A DNA stretch of 10,196 nt from Bacillota bacterium (GCA_023435805.1 JAEZMC010000237.1:1-10196), one strand, 5' to 3'; shown: positions 1 through 7,193, counted from the first letter of the stretch. Numbers and translations: made by a program. The notes: generated by a model from the sequence alone, not told the origin.

Positions 1-297
1 GTTATGGAAGTCATAAGGCTGTAAAAAAATATCAAACAGCTGCGGTTCGGGAGATACCTCGCGGAGCAGAATAAAAAGCTTGTCATGCTCCTCGTTCAGC
101 AGTCTTTCAAAATCCCTTGCGTTGTGCGTTTCCATACTATTCAGTCCATATCCGGCTTCCATCAGCACTCTCAAAGCCTGGTCAGGGGTTTGTGCATCCA
201 CCATCCTGTCAATTCCGTTTTGTCCTAAAAGCTTGTTTTCTATTGCCCGTATTCTTGAAACGGCATATATATACCGCGAATTGCTTACTCCTGGCAA
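1..297 (-). CDS. ntpC: V/A-type ATPase subunit C (N-terminal part, runs off the left edge)
   Basis: This encodes the first 99 residues of subunit C, the funnel-shaped connector that seats the central stalk of a V/A-type ATPase on the membrane K ring. The N-terminus reads SRYIYAVSRIRAIENKLL, matching the opening of the AC39/subunit C family (PF01992), and the last visible residues, YDFHN, match a typical family motif. I chose a TTG start at 295-297 because a GGGGGAGG ribosome binding site ends 4 bases upstream and no in-frame ATG lies near the conserved N-terminus. The gene begins 19 bases after the subunit E stop, in the same operon. The gene is cut by the window edge, not broken: the frame is open to base 1. 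The identity rests on the N-terminal motifs plus its place after subunit E, which is the usual clostridial order. Confidence 0.86.
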   Translation of the reverse strand, partial: MPGVSNSRYIYAVSRIRAIENKLLGQNGIDRMVDAQTPDQALRVLMEAGYGLNSMETHNARDFERLLNEEHDKLFILLREVSPEPQLFDIFLQPYDFHN

Positions 298-316
298 ACC
301 GCCTCCCCCTTTCCCG

Positions 317-919
317 TCAGATTAGTTCAAGATGTGAATAGGCGATTGTCTCAAGACTCTCTTGTTCTGCCCGCATCATTGCTTCAAAGGAATAGTTCAT
401 TTCCACCTCTTCGGACTGTATGATAAAACCGCCGCATATGTCAGCCGTCGTATCCGACAATTCTATATGAACGTCTCTGCCGGTCTCGGCCGCCTGTCTC
501 CCAATATGCTCCAGCAGTTCGTTCCCCATGTGCTCCCTGTCCTTCGGGGAAAGCACGATTTTGCACGCCTCTTCCGATACCGTATCGAGAATGATCCTTG
601 CCATCCATGCACAATACTCTTCCTCAGGCATGCTGCACAGCAGTTCAAGTGCTTTATCAAAGGCTTCCTGGACCAGCTGACGCCTGATGTTCAATTTTTC
701 CTTACGCATTTCTATTTCCGCCAGTGCCAGTATGCGCCTGCGGATATCCGCGGCTTTTATTTCTGAGGCTTCCAGAATGCTTTTCTTTTTTTGTGCGGCT
801 TCCCGTTTGCCCGCCTCCACAATTTTATCTGCCCTGTTCGATGCCAATATCAGCCTTGCCCGCGCATTTTCCCGGGCTTCCTGCAAAATTACTTCGTTGA
901 TCCGATCAACACCGGCCAA
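317..919 (-). CDS. ntpE: V/A-type ATPase subunit E (peripheral stalk)
   Basis: Subunit E pairs with G/H to form the peripheral stalk that holds the catalytic A3B3 head still while the rotor turns. The 200-residue product has the family plan (PF01991): a charged, alanine-rich N-terminal helix of about 100 residues (VILQEARENARARLILAS onward) for the coiled coil, then a compact alpha/beta C-terminal domain that binds the head. The start is taken as TTG at 917-919, giving MAGVDRINEVILQEA, which fits other subunit E N-termini. The AAGGAGG ribosome binding site sits 8 bases before it. A GTG three codons upstream overlaps that site and cannot be used with it. The gene lies 67 bases after subunit K and 19 bases before subunit C. 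Length is normal for the family. Confidence 0.93.
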   Translation of the reverse strand: MAGVDRINEVILQEARENARARLILASNRADKIVEAGKREAAQKKKSILEASEIKAADIRRRILALAEIEMRKEKLNIRRQLVQEAFDKALELLCSMPEEEYCAWMARIILDTVSEEACKIVLSPKDREHMGNELLEHIGRQAAETGRDVHIELSDTTADICGGFIIQSEEVEMNYSFEAMMRAEQESLETIAYSHLELI

Positions 920-986
920 GTGCGGCACCTCCTTCTATTTCCATACTTAACCTGCAGTCCTGCCGCAATACCTTCCGAACCATATA

Positions 987-1457
987 TCAAACCTTTCCTA
1001 TTATCAGTATGGAAACAATGAGCGCGATGATCGCAAACATTTCAACCATAAGAATCAAAATAACGGCGCGTCCGAGTCCGTCGGCCCTCTTTGCAATCAT
1101 CTGCATGCACGCAACCGTGATATTTCCCTGCAGCAGGGCGGAAACCAGGCCGACCAGGGCGATGGGCAGCGACGCCACAAACAGCATCAGTCCGTCCTGT
1201 GTACTCAGCGGATCCGATCCCACCTTTGCCAGTATCAGAAACATTACAACGAAGCCGTAGATGGCCTGCGTACTGTTGGTTGCCTGTAAAACCATGACGG
1301 TGCCGAATTTTCCGGGATCCTCGGTCAATACGCCTGAACCTGCCTGACCTGCTCTTCCCATACCAATACTTGTTCCGATACCCGCAATCATGAATGCGGT
1401 TGCAGCGCCCAGCACCGCCAATACATTACCTGTCATGCCCAAAAATAGAGTGTCCAC
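987..1457 (-). CDS. ntpK: V/A-type ATPase subunit K (membrane rotor ring proteolipid)
   Basis: Subunit K forms the rotor ring that carries the coupling ion through the membrane. The 156-residue product has two tandem helical hairpins (PF00137 twice), with membrane segments near residues 10-32, 54-79, 90-112 and 130-154. It is the duplicated 16-kDa type, with the ion-binding Glu kept only in the last helix (E139, in MVEMFAII). T63, Q64 and Y67 (STQAIYGF) and Q110 (LLQGN) match the sodium ligand region of Enterococcus hirae NtpK (Thr64, Gln65, Tyr68, Gln110, Glu139), which suggests sodium coupling. The start is GTG at 1455-1457, with an AGGAGG site 9 bases upstream. The gene overlaps the end of subunit I by 32 bases, so the two are likely translationally coupled. 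Confidence 0.96.
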   Translation of the reverse strand: MDTLFLGMTGNVLAVLGAATAFMIAGIGTSIGMGRAGQAGSGVLTEDPGKFGTVMVLQATNSTQAIYGFVVMFLILAKVGSDPLSTQDGLMLFVASLPIALVGLVSALLQGNITVACMQMIAKRADGLGRAVILILMVEMFAIIALIVSILIIGKV

Positions 1458-3423
1458 TCTGCATTACCTCCTGTAAGTTGATATATTTTGTGTCTGGCCT
1501 GAATGGCTTGAATAGCTTCCCTCCGCCAATGAAAAACCTGCTGTAGAATTCTATATATTGCAATCTGCTGGAATGTACATAAGCGCTCAAAAGTGCGATG
1601 GCAAAGTTTAAAGCGTGCCCTGCAAGCATAACGAATGTAAAAAAGACGATGGCGAACGGATGGTCCAGCCCATTCATACTGGCAATATCATAAACAATGA
1701 TACCGATAACCGATGTGGCAAGTCCCAGGGCCATCAACCTGGAATAAGACAGCACATCGCTCAGGAATTTCACCACTCCGTACAGGCTGCCGATGCCCGA
1801 TGTTAGCCTCTTGATAAAGCTTTTGTTCTTTCTTCCGTGCGTCAGTACAATGATAATACCGCTGCCGAACAGCATATATTTACCGGCATTCATCAGCTGG
1901 CCAACAAGCTCCGGGTTGCCGTTGTATGCGTATGGCAGCACAAAAAAGATAAAGCCGGTGAAGAAAACATACCAAACAACAACGTCAAGAAGGATATCCA
2001 GATACTTTTTCTCGCGTATCAGCTTGATGCTGTTCATCCCCAGGCCGGTGTAGATGTGTATGACACCCATCAACAGAGCGAACCCGAGAAATAATTCCGG
2101 TTGTTCTATAGGGTTAAGAAATAAGGGATATTTTCCCATCTGCGGAAGTCCAAACCAACCTCCGAACATCGCTCCCCAAAATACAGTGGAAATACCGCAA
2201 TAAAGCATAAGCTTGGTAAATTTTTGCATACCTTCCTCAAGCTTTGCCTTTTTGAGCAGCAGTGCCGCCAGTATGATAAGAAACCCATAACCTGCGTCTC
2301 CCATCATCAGCCCGAAAAATAATACGAAAAAAGCACCCACAATCGTATTGGGATCATATTCCTTCGGATGCGGCAGGCTGTACAGGCTCGTAATGGCTTC
2401 CACCGATTGTCCGAGGCTGTTGTTTTTCAGCAGAACAGGATATTCTTCATCGTCGTTGGGTATTCGGATATGGACCTCGCATATCCATCGTTTTTGAAGC
2501 ATTTGGACGGCGGTTCCGGATAAATGGGCCGGAATCCAGCCTCTTAGCATGAATACACTCCGGGTTTCGGCAAGACGGTCTTCCGCTCGTTTCAGATCCC
2601 GCTGTATATTGAGTACATCATATAGAATCTCCAGCTGTTCAATATCCTCGGCATAATCTTCCATATCTTTGGAAATACGTTCGCACTCCCGGTCGATCTC
2701 CACAATGCGAGCATGCGCCGCCTGTATATTCTGCTCGGGTGTCCCCTCCATACCGACGAGCGGCACCTTTGTGAAGCCGTATTGCTTTAGCACGGCACTT
2801 GCCTCACCCGACACGGATCTGTGGTACAGCAGACAGATATAGATATGCTCCCTGTCCCTGTTCAATGTCAGCAGCTGGCAGGCACCCAATTCATCGACCT
2901 TTCCCTGCAGCTCTTCCATATTGCTTCTGCGGGGTATATATCCCATCACAACCTGTGTCGTCCGGGTTGTCGTTTTTTCCAGGGGGAGATGCAGCTGTTC
3001 CCATGGGCTTAACGCAATAATCAGATTGCTGTGCTTGTTCCGTTCACTGTGGAGCTGCTCGATCCTGCTGTCACACCACATGATGGATTTTATCGTTGTC
3101 CAGAGCAGACCCTGCTCATTCACTACTCTTTCATACGCTTCTTTTGATACGGCCAGCCTGGTTCCAAACAAGCCCTTTTTTCTTTTGTCAAATTTCTCCA
3201 GTAGCTTTAAGACTTCCGATACCTTTTGTATGTTATCCTCAATCGTTTGAATTTCAGCTTCGGTCTCATTCCGGTCGACCAGAGCGCTTTTCAGCTGCTC
3301 CGGCAGTTCATCCCTGATGTCAGTGATATGGATAGCGCCAAATTCCATCAAACTCTGCAGAATTTCTTCCCTGTCGCGATATAGTCCAATCAAGGATATT
3401 TCATTCATATCAATGATTGCCAT
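1426..3423 (-). CDS. ntpI: V/A-type ATPase subunit I (membrane stator, a-subunit homologue)
   Basis: Subunit I supplies the two half-channels that pass ions to and from the K ring, and it anchors the peripheral stalks. The 665-residue protein has the normal family length (PF01496). Residues 1 to about 340 are a hydrophilic, partly coiled-coil cytoplasmic arm, and residues from about 350 onward are a helical membrane domain. The two functional arginines of the family are visible: R562 in SYSRLMALGLA and R620 in VHSSRLQYIEFYSRFF, followed by the usual IGGGKLFKPF tail. The ATG start gives MAIIDMNEISLIGL, the family's normal N-terminus. It overlaps the end of subunit G/H by 14 bases. The ribosome binding site (AAAGGA) is rather far upstream, so reinitiation after G/H is likely. 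Confidence 0.97.
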   Translation of the reverse strand: MAIIDMNEISLIGLYRDREEILQSLMEFGAIHITDIRDELPEQLKSALVDRNETEAEIQTIEDNIQKVSEVLKLLEKFDKRKKGLFGTRLAVSKEAYERVVNEQGLLWTTIKSIMWCDSRIEQLHSERNKHSNLIIALSPWEQLHLPLEKTTTRTTQVVMGYIPRRSNMEELQGKVDELGACQLLTLNRDREHIYICLLYHRSVSGEASAVLKQYGFTKVPLVGMEGTPEQNIQAAHARIVEIDRECERISKDMEDYAEDIEQLEILYDVLNIQRDLKRAEDRLAETRSVFMLRGWIPAHLSGTAVQMLQKRWICEVHIRIPNDDEEYPVLLKNNSLGQSVEAITSLYSLPHPKEYDPNTIVGAFFVLFFGLMMGDAGYGFLIILAALLLKKAKLEEGMQKFTKLMLYCGISTVFWGAMFGGWFGLPQMGKYPLFLNPIEQPELFLGFALLMGVIHIYTGLGMNSIKLIREKKYLDILLDVVVWYVFFTGFIFFVLPYAYNGNPELVGQLMNAGKYMLFGSGIIIVLTHGRKNKSFIKRLTSGIGSLYGVVKFLSDVLSYSRLMALGLATSVIGIIVYDIASMNGLDHPFAIVFFTFVMLAGHALNFAIALLSAYVHSSRLQYIEFYSRFFIGGGKLFKPFRPDTKYINLQEVMQSGHSIFGHDR

Positions 3424-3736
3424 ATGCTTTCACGATCCTTTCCGCCATTTCCTTCGCTGTCCGTTCCATCCTGGGAGAGGCATTTTCAAGGATTCCCCTG
3501 CATTCTTCCGCCATCTCTCCTTTTAGTATACGCACCTCCGCGAGCGCTTCCTCTTCGGCCTGCCTGAGGATCTCAACCGACTGGCTCTCCGCTTCCCTTA
3601 CCGCCTCTTGCATCAGCTGAACCCTTTTCAGCTGCGCGTCTTCAAGAATTTTTTTCTCCTCTTGTTGAGCTTCCCGGTGGATGACATCTGCTTCTTCCTC
3701 GGTTTTGATTATTGTATCGATAATTGCATTGAACAC
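3410..3736 (-). CDS. V/A-type ATPase subunit G/H (peripheral stalk coiled coil)
   Basis: This 108-residue protein is almost entirely Glu/Ala/Lys/Arg-rich helix from about residue 10 to 100, as expected for subunit G/H (NtpF/AhaH type). That subunit winds around subunit E to make the peripheral stalk. It has no signal peptide or membrane segment. The start is GTG at 3734-3736, preceded by a G-rich stretch (GGGTGGTGG) as the only plausible ribosome binding site; this is weaker than at the other genes. It is the first gene of the operon, with a leader of about 275 bases, and its stop overlaps the start of subunit I. Coiled coils are low in information, so the assignment leans on its position before I, K, E and C. 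A symbol is left empty because naming of this subunit varies. Confidence 0.88.
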   Translation of the reverse strand: MFNAIIDTIIKTEEEADVIHREAQQEEKKILEDAQLKRVQLMQEAVREAESQSVEILRQAEEEALAEVRILKGEMAEECRGILENASPRMERTAKEMAERIVKAYGNH

Positions 3737-3832
3737 TTAACCACCACCCGTCTAAAATGCATAGCTACGCCCAGCTGCTTGATTGCTGAAAGCATGCTTA
3801 TCATGAAACTGTATTTTGGGCAGGTCCATACC

Positions 3833-3867
3833 GGCACCCGGTGAAATCCTTCATCAGACCGAGTGCC
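3833..3867 (-). promoter_or_regulatory. Stem-loop in the leader of the V-ATPase operon
   Basis: Read on the minus strand, GGCACTCGG (3867-3859) pairs with CCGGGTGCC (3841-3833), giving nine pairs with one G-U. The 17-base loop contains a further four-base stem, TGAA/TTCA, that presents GGAT as a tetraloop. No T-run follows, so it is not an intrinsic terminator. It lies about 97 bases upstream of the first gene, inside the predicted transcript. An exposed AAGGAT in a hairpin loop is the kind of site that CsrA binds, but nothing else here supports that. Role unknown. Confidence 0.45.
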
Positions 3868-3911
3868 TTGAAACTCTGCTATCAATCAAAGTAGATGTTG
3901 CTCACTCAAAG

Positions 3912-3928
3912 ATGACATCAAATGTCAT
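3912..3928 (-). repeat. Short perfect inverted repeat in the V-ATPase leader
   Basis: ATGACAT and ATGTCAT form a perfect seven-base inverted repeat around a three-base centre. It lies about 85 bases downstream of the predicted transcription start. It could be a small RNA hairpin or an operator. The sequence does not distinguish the two, and chance is possible in AT-rich DNA. Confidence 0.35.
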
Positions 3929-4019
3929 GAATAACCATTAACTCGTTAAAGAATGCACTGACTCAACAACACAGCTGAACATTCTATTAAAATTGAGTAC
4001 GTCTTTTATTTCCAACTTT

Positions 4020-4048
4020 ATTTTATCTTAATTATCTTCATATTTCAA
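4020..4048 (-). promoter_or_regulatory. Sigma-A promoter of the V-ATPase operon
   Basis: On the minus strand, TTGAAA (4048-4043, five of six to the -35 consensus) is separated by exactly 17 bases from TAAAAT (4025-4020, five of six to the -10 consensus). Transcription would start near 4013, about 277 bases before the GTG of the first ATPase gene. It lies downstream of the terminator at 4215-4249, as expected for an independent operon. Confidence 0.75.
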
Positions 4049-4214
4049 GGTTTTATTTAAATTTGTTAAATTTAGCGATTATATCTCATTACAGCTTCAT
4101 TTATCTGCATAAATCATCATACTGCATCAGTTATCCCAAATCTGAATCCTCAGAGATGTTGTATCTCCAGTATTTTACATTTGACTTCGTTATATGTTGA
4201 ATATAATTTTTAAC

Positions 4215-4249
4215 AAATAAAAAACCGATATGAATGTAATCATTATCGG
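4215..4249 (-). terminator. Rho-independent terminator after the PHP gene
   Basis: On the minus strand, CCGATA (4249-4244) pairs with TATCGG (4230-4225), extended by three more pairs past a one-base bulge. TTTTTT follows directly (4224-4219), then ATTTG. It lies 40 bases past the PHP stop codon and separates that cluster from the V-ATPase promoter. Confidence 0.85.
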
Positions 4250-4288
4250 CCTTATTAATGGGTTTCCAGTATGTGTCATATAAACAGA

Positions 4289-4999
4289 TCAGCGCATCAG
4301 TTCGTTCAATACAGCCTGCGTATTCAGTTCGTCAAGCTCCAGCAGGCTTTCTCTTTCGAGTATGGCTCCAAGCCCATGTGCATCGGAGGAACGGATCAGT
4401 TTGAAACCGTCAAGCTCAGGCCTGGATGCCCGGAATGAGTACTTGTCGCAATCTCTGGATATTTCCAGATACTTAATCTCCAGGTCTTCCGGTATGATGC
4501 CCAGGTTTGAAAGCATGCTATAGGACGGCCTGTCCACATGAGCGGGAATGACTGCGCCGCCAAGCTGCTTCACCTGCAGGAACACCTCATTGACCGTGAG
4601 CCTCACAGCCGTAATCAGCATGCTCTTTTCCTCTCCCACCTGCCTGTCATTTTCATCAAGGATAAGCTGGGTGCCGAAAATATCCTCGCGGTTTTGTATG
4701 GCAGGGAGCGCTTCATTAATAAGCAAATTCATGCGCAAAGCGCTTTTCACATCCGGAAAAAGGCATACCAGATGAACTTCCTCGGAAGTTTCGACTTCCA
4801 TACCCGGTATGAAAAGCAGTCCATGGTTTTGAGCGCACCGGCTGACTGCCTCCAGATTGGCTCCGGAGTTGTGGTCTGTAACCGCTATAACATCCAGGCC
4901 TTTTATAAGGGCCATGTTAACGATGTTGTTGGGGGTCATATCCTTGTCCGCACATGGTGACAGTGCAGAATGGATGTGCAGGTCAACAGCATATTTCAT
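4289..4999 (-). CDS. PHP-domain metal-dependent phosphoesterase
   Basis: This 236-residue cytoplasmic protein belongs to the PHP superfamily (PF02811), whose members use two or three metal ions to hydrolyse phosphoesters. The metal motifs are complete: H8 and H10 (DLHIHSALSPC), D18, D42-H43 (VTDHNSG), E68 (PGMEVET), H76, H154 (PAHVDRP) and D206-H208 (SSDAHGLG). The protein should therefore be an active enzyme. Its substrate cannot be read from the sequence. The ATG start has AAAGG 8 bases upstream. It is the last gene of a five-gene cluster, 24 bases after the second DRTGG gene and 40 bases before a terminator. PHP proteins also occur as polymerase exonucleases and histidinol phosphatases, but the context suggests neither. 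A role in turnover of a signal or nucleotide is a guess from the neighbours. Confidence 0.88.
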   Translation of the reverse strand: MKYAVDLHIHSALSPCADKDMTPNNIVNMALIKGLDVIAVTDHNSGANLEAVSRCAQNHGLLFIPGMEVETSEEVHLVCLFPDVKSALRMNLLINEALPAIQNREDIFGTQLILDENDRQVGEEKSMLITAVRLTVNEVFLQVKQLGGAVIPAHVDRPSYSMLSNLGIIPEDLEIKYLEISRDCDKYSFRASRPELDGFKLIRSSDAHGLGAILERESLLELDELNTQAVLNELMR

Positions 5000-5023
5000 A
5001 CGCTTTACCTTTTAAAGTCGCCT

Positions 5024-5356
5024 TTACAGGCCGCATTCGTGGGCGATGCAGCAGATCCTGTACGCACTCAGTTCCGAACCGATCACAGGAATTCCCTCCT
5101 GCTCGGCCCTTTTCAATGTAGTCTCCTCCACTTCGATGCCCTCGGGAATGACGATGCAGGAAAGCTCTGTAAGAGTTGCCACCGCGACAATATTCAAGTG
5201 CGTATGGACAGTAACCCATGCTTCCCCTTTTTTTGCATGAGACATCACCCAGCTCAGCAGGTCGCCGCAGTGCATACCGCCCACCTGCCGTTCACTTCCA
5301 GTCTCTCCCGTAAGCATGCGCGCCCCGAGCTTACTGGCGAATTCAGATACATTCAT
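5024..5356 (-). CDS. DRTGG-domain protein (second copy)
   Basis: A 110-residue soluble protein resembling the stand-alone DRTGG domain (PF07085), a small alpha/beta fold also found next to CBS domains and in phosphotransacetylase-like proteins, thought to bind a ligand. It shares the layout of the first DRTGG protein in this cluster: an N-terminal helix ending in MLTGE, then GDLLSWVMSHAKKGEAWVTV, a hydrophobic strand (LSCIVIPEG) and a C-terminal Cys-rich helix. C102, C103, H106 and C108 sit in the last nine residues. The ATG at 5354-5356 is chosen over a GTG five codons upstream because GGAGGGG lies six bases before the ATG and overlaps the GTG. It follows the hydrogenase-like gene by 62 bases. 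No catalytic residues can be named. Confidence 0.75.
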   Translation of the reverse strand: MNVSEFASKLGARMLTGETGSERQVGGMHCGDLLSWVMSHAKKGEAWVTVHTHLNIVAVATLTELSCIVIPEGIEVEETTLKRAEQEGIPVIGSELSAYRICCIAHECGL

Positions 5357-5376
5357 ACCGTTCCCCTCCACGTTCT

Positions 5377-5415
5377 GTCTCCGCCGGTACTTATACCGCG
5401 CCGGCCCGCGCAGAC
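5377..5415 (-). other. Nested hairpin between the hydrogenase-like and second DRTGG genes
   Basis: Within the 62-base spacer, CGGTA and TACCG form a five-base stem around a four-base loop. This sits inside an outer pairing of GTCTGCGC with GCGGAGAC, which has one G-G mismatch. No T-run follows, so it is not a terminator. It could stabilise or separate segments of the polycistronic mRNA. It lies immediately upstream of the GGAGGGG ribosome binding site of the next gene. Confidence 0.4.
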
Positions 5416-5418
5416 AAG

Positions 5419-6732
5419 CTAATCCTTGTCCTTGTCCATCACAGGCGGGATCTTTCCTTCCAGCTCCATCATCTGTGCCGCCAGATCCCGTACTCGTTCA
5501 CGCAACTTGAAAATACAGTCGGTTTCGTTGGCAATGCCTCTGACGATATCCTCGGCAAGGGATCGGCAGCTGGGAGCGCCACAGGCCCCGCAGTCCAGAC
5601 CTGGAAGCTCGTTGTTGATCTTCTCCAGTTCCTTCAGCTTTTTCATAGCCTTATCAAGATCGTTATCCAGCTTCAGAACCGGCTTATAAACAATATTTCC
5701 CTTCCAGGCCAGTTCATCCGCAAATTTTTCCCTTGGACCGATTTCCAGCGAACCTGCTTTCGCGTCGTCCACATGCTTTTTGAGTCTGGTTTTGGCGACA
5801 TATACATTTTCCACCGTCAATGGCCCGCCCAGACATCCGCCCGTACAGGACAATGCCTCTATGAAGTCCACACTTTCCAGTTTGTCGTTTTCTATTTCCT
5901 CAAGTATTGTGATCACATTATGAATACCGTCAACGGCCAGGAATTTATCCGTTCCCAGCGCCAGTCCCTCACCGCCGGAATTGGCCCAACGTATCCCTTC
6001 GTAACCGGCCTGGGAAAGCTGTCCGCCGTCGTCGGCCTGCTCCAGTTTTGAGAGCAGCCTCAAATAAACATCCTTGATGGATATGACACCATCTACCGAT
6101 GTATTTTGGTTTTCATATGGCGCTTTTACGCTGGTCGCCTTTGCAGCACAGGGTGTAATGAAGAACACGCCTATTTGCGAGGGATCCATGCCTTTGGTCT
6201 CAGACGCCTTCTTTTTTATGATTTTAGCCGCTACTTCCATCGGCGATTCCAGTTTGACAAGGTGATCGATCAAATTGGGGAACCGCACCTGTATCAGCCT
6301 TACAACTGCAGGGCAGGCTGAGGAAATCAGTGGTTTTTTGATACCCGGCCGTTCCAACAGGTCCCTGGTAGCTTCAGTAACATACTCCGCTGCCCTGGCC
6401 ACCTCGTATACGTCATCAAAGCCTATCAGTTTGAATGCGTTCAGCAGCCTGTTGCGTGAATACTCGGGTTTGAACTGGCCATACAGAGTCGGCGCCGGTA
6501 TGGCGATCTTGTATGGGTAGGAATTTATTGTTGAAAACTCATCCGTTATGGCTTTCTTAGCATGGTAAGGGCAAACCCTGATACATTCACCGCAGTCGAC
6601 GCAACGCTCGTTGATGATGCGCGCCTTGCTTTTACGCACCCTGATTGCCTCAGTCGGGCATCTTTTGATACAATTCGTACATCCTCTGCATTTTTCCTCA
6701 TCAAGTGTTACAGAGTGAAAATAATTACTCAT
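5419..6732 (-). CDS. Iron-sulfur protein with a modified [FeFe]-hydrogenase H-cluster domain (putative sensory type)
   Basis: The 437-residue protein has three parts. Residues 12-58 are two [4Fe-4S] ferredoxin motifs (C15, C18, C21, C25 and C44, C47, C50, C54). Residues about 75-350 are a hydrogenase large-subunit domain (PF02906). Residues 378-406 are a FeS domain (PF04060; C381, C384, C389, C406), followed by a charged tail. The H-cluster motifs are altered: L1 is SSAC (C140 kept, Ala139 at the proton-transfer Cys position), L2 is TPCAAK (C195 and K198 kept, Thr193 where Met is usual), L3 is LSCTGGC (C296 and C300 kept, Leu294 for Met). It should bind an H-cluster but turn over poorly, as in group C/D putative sensory hydrogenases. 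The ATG start has AGAGGTG upstream. The gene lies 30 bases after the GHKL ATPase gene. Family grouping is from motifs only. Confidence 0.92.
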   Translation of the reverse strand: MSNYFHSVTLDEEKCRGCTNCIKRCPTEAIRVRKSKARIINERCVDCGECIRVCPYHAKKAITDEFSTINSYPYKIAIPAPTLYGQFKPEYSRNRLLNAFKLIGFDDVYEVARAAEYVTEATRDLLERPGIKKPLISSACPAVVRLIQVRFPNLIDHLVKLESPMEVAAKIIKKKASETKGMDPSQIGVFFITPCAAKATSVKAPYENQNTSVDGVISIKDVYLRLLSKLEQADDGGQLSQAGYEGIRWANSGGEGLALGTDKFLAVDGIHNVITILEEIENDKLESVDFIEALSCTGGCLGGPLTVENVYVAKTRLKKHVDDAKAGSLEIGPREKFADELAWKGNIVYKPVLKLDNDLDKAMKKLKELEKINNELPGLDCGACGAPSCRSLAEDIVRGIANETDCIFKLRERVRDLAAQMMELEGKIPPVMDKDKD

Positions 6733-6762
6733 TGCCTCACCTCTTTACAAAGCCCTTCATTC

Positions 6763-7191
6763 TTATTTAAAATATACGGTTATTGTCAAAGTCGTTCCTT
6801 TTCCGACCTCCGTTTCGATATTCAGAAGATCGGCATACCTCTTGATATTCGGCAGCCCCATGCCTGCGCCGAAGCCCATTTCCCTAACCTCGTCGCTGGC
6901 AGTTGAATAACCTTCCTGCATGGCCAGATCGATGTCGGGTATTCCCGGGCCATTGTCGCTGATCCTGACCTCAATCTTATCATTGTCGATTTCGATGTCT
7001 GCTGCTCCACCGTTTGCATGTATGACAGCATTAATTTCAGCCTCATACATGGAAACCGCCGTTTTTTTAACCTGAACCGGGTCAATACCGAGCTGCACCA
7101 ACACCTTTTTCACGTTGCTTGAAGCCTCACCCGCATAGGTCATATCGTTTGCAGGTATTTCATAATGCAGTTTCATCAGGCTGCCGCTCAC
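6763..7191 (-). CDS. SpoIIAB-like GHKL ATPase / serine kinase domain protein
   Basis: A 142-residue single-domain ATP-binding protein of the HATPase_c_2 type, related to anti-sigma factor kinases such as SpoIIAB and RsbW. The N box is YEAEINAVIHAN (E50, N54, H58), the G1 box is DNGPGIPD (D79, G81, G83) and the G2 box is GFGAGMGLPNIK (G106 to G112), so ATP binding looks intact. There is no dimerisation/phosphoacceptor histidine domain, so it is not a normal histidine kinase. It could phosphorylate a partner on Ser/Thr or act as an ATP-gated binder. GTG at 7189-7191, two bases after the preceding stop, has AAAGGG nine bases upstream. An ATG at 7174-7176 (MKLHYEIPAND) is an alternative that better fits related N-termini. 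No anti-anti-sigma (STAS) or sigma gene is adjacent in the window. Confidence 0.88.
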   Translation of the reverse strand: MSGSLMKLHYEIPANDMTYAGEASSNVKKVLVQLGIDPVQVKKTAVSMYEAEINAVIHANGGAADIEIDNDKIEVRISDNGPGIPDIDLAMQEGYSTASDEVREMGFGAGMGLPNIKRYADLLNIETEVGKGTTLTITVYFK

Positions 7192-7193
7192 TT

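Larger units (their letters stand above)
3737..4288 (-). other. 552-base intergenic region between the PHP gene and the V-ATPase operon
   Basis: No convincing gene lies in this stretch on either strand. It holds, in transcription order, the terminator of the PHP cluster, an AT-rich segment of about 165 bases in which I see nothing specific, the sigma-A promoter, and a leader of roughly 275 bases with two dyads. The leader is more GC-rich towards the gene (about 3740-3880) than upstream. Confidence 0.7.

Noticed and set aside
362..766. A 134-codon open frame on the plus strand inside subunit E
   Set aside because: Antisense to a clear ATPase subunit; no ribosome binding site or motif supports it.
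3737..3760. GGGTGGTGG upstream of the first ATPase gene looked like the conserved T-box sequence
   Set aside because: The rest of the T-box core (ACCGCG), the specifier stem and a terminator are missing, and the gene is not an amino-acid gene. It serves better as a weak ribosome binding site.
4538..4960. A 140-codon open frame on the plus strand opposite the PHP gene
   Set aside because: It has no recognisable motifs or coherent family pattern and lies fully antisense to a gene with complete metal-binding motifs. It is a shadow frame.
4970..5422. A 150-codon open frame on the plus strand opposite the second DRTGG gene
   Set aside because: Antisense to a gene with a good ribosome binding site and family match; its composition is not protein-like and no domain is visible.
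5419..6732. Annotation as an ordinary catalytic [FeFe]-hydrogenase
   Set aside because: The proton-transfer Cys is Ala and both nearby Met residues are replaced, so full catalytic activity should not be assumed.
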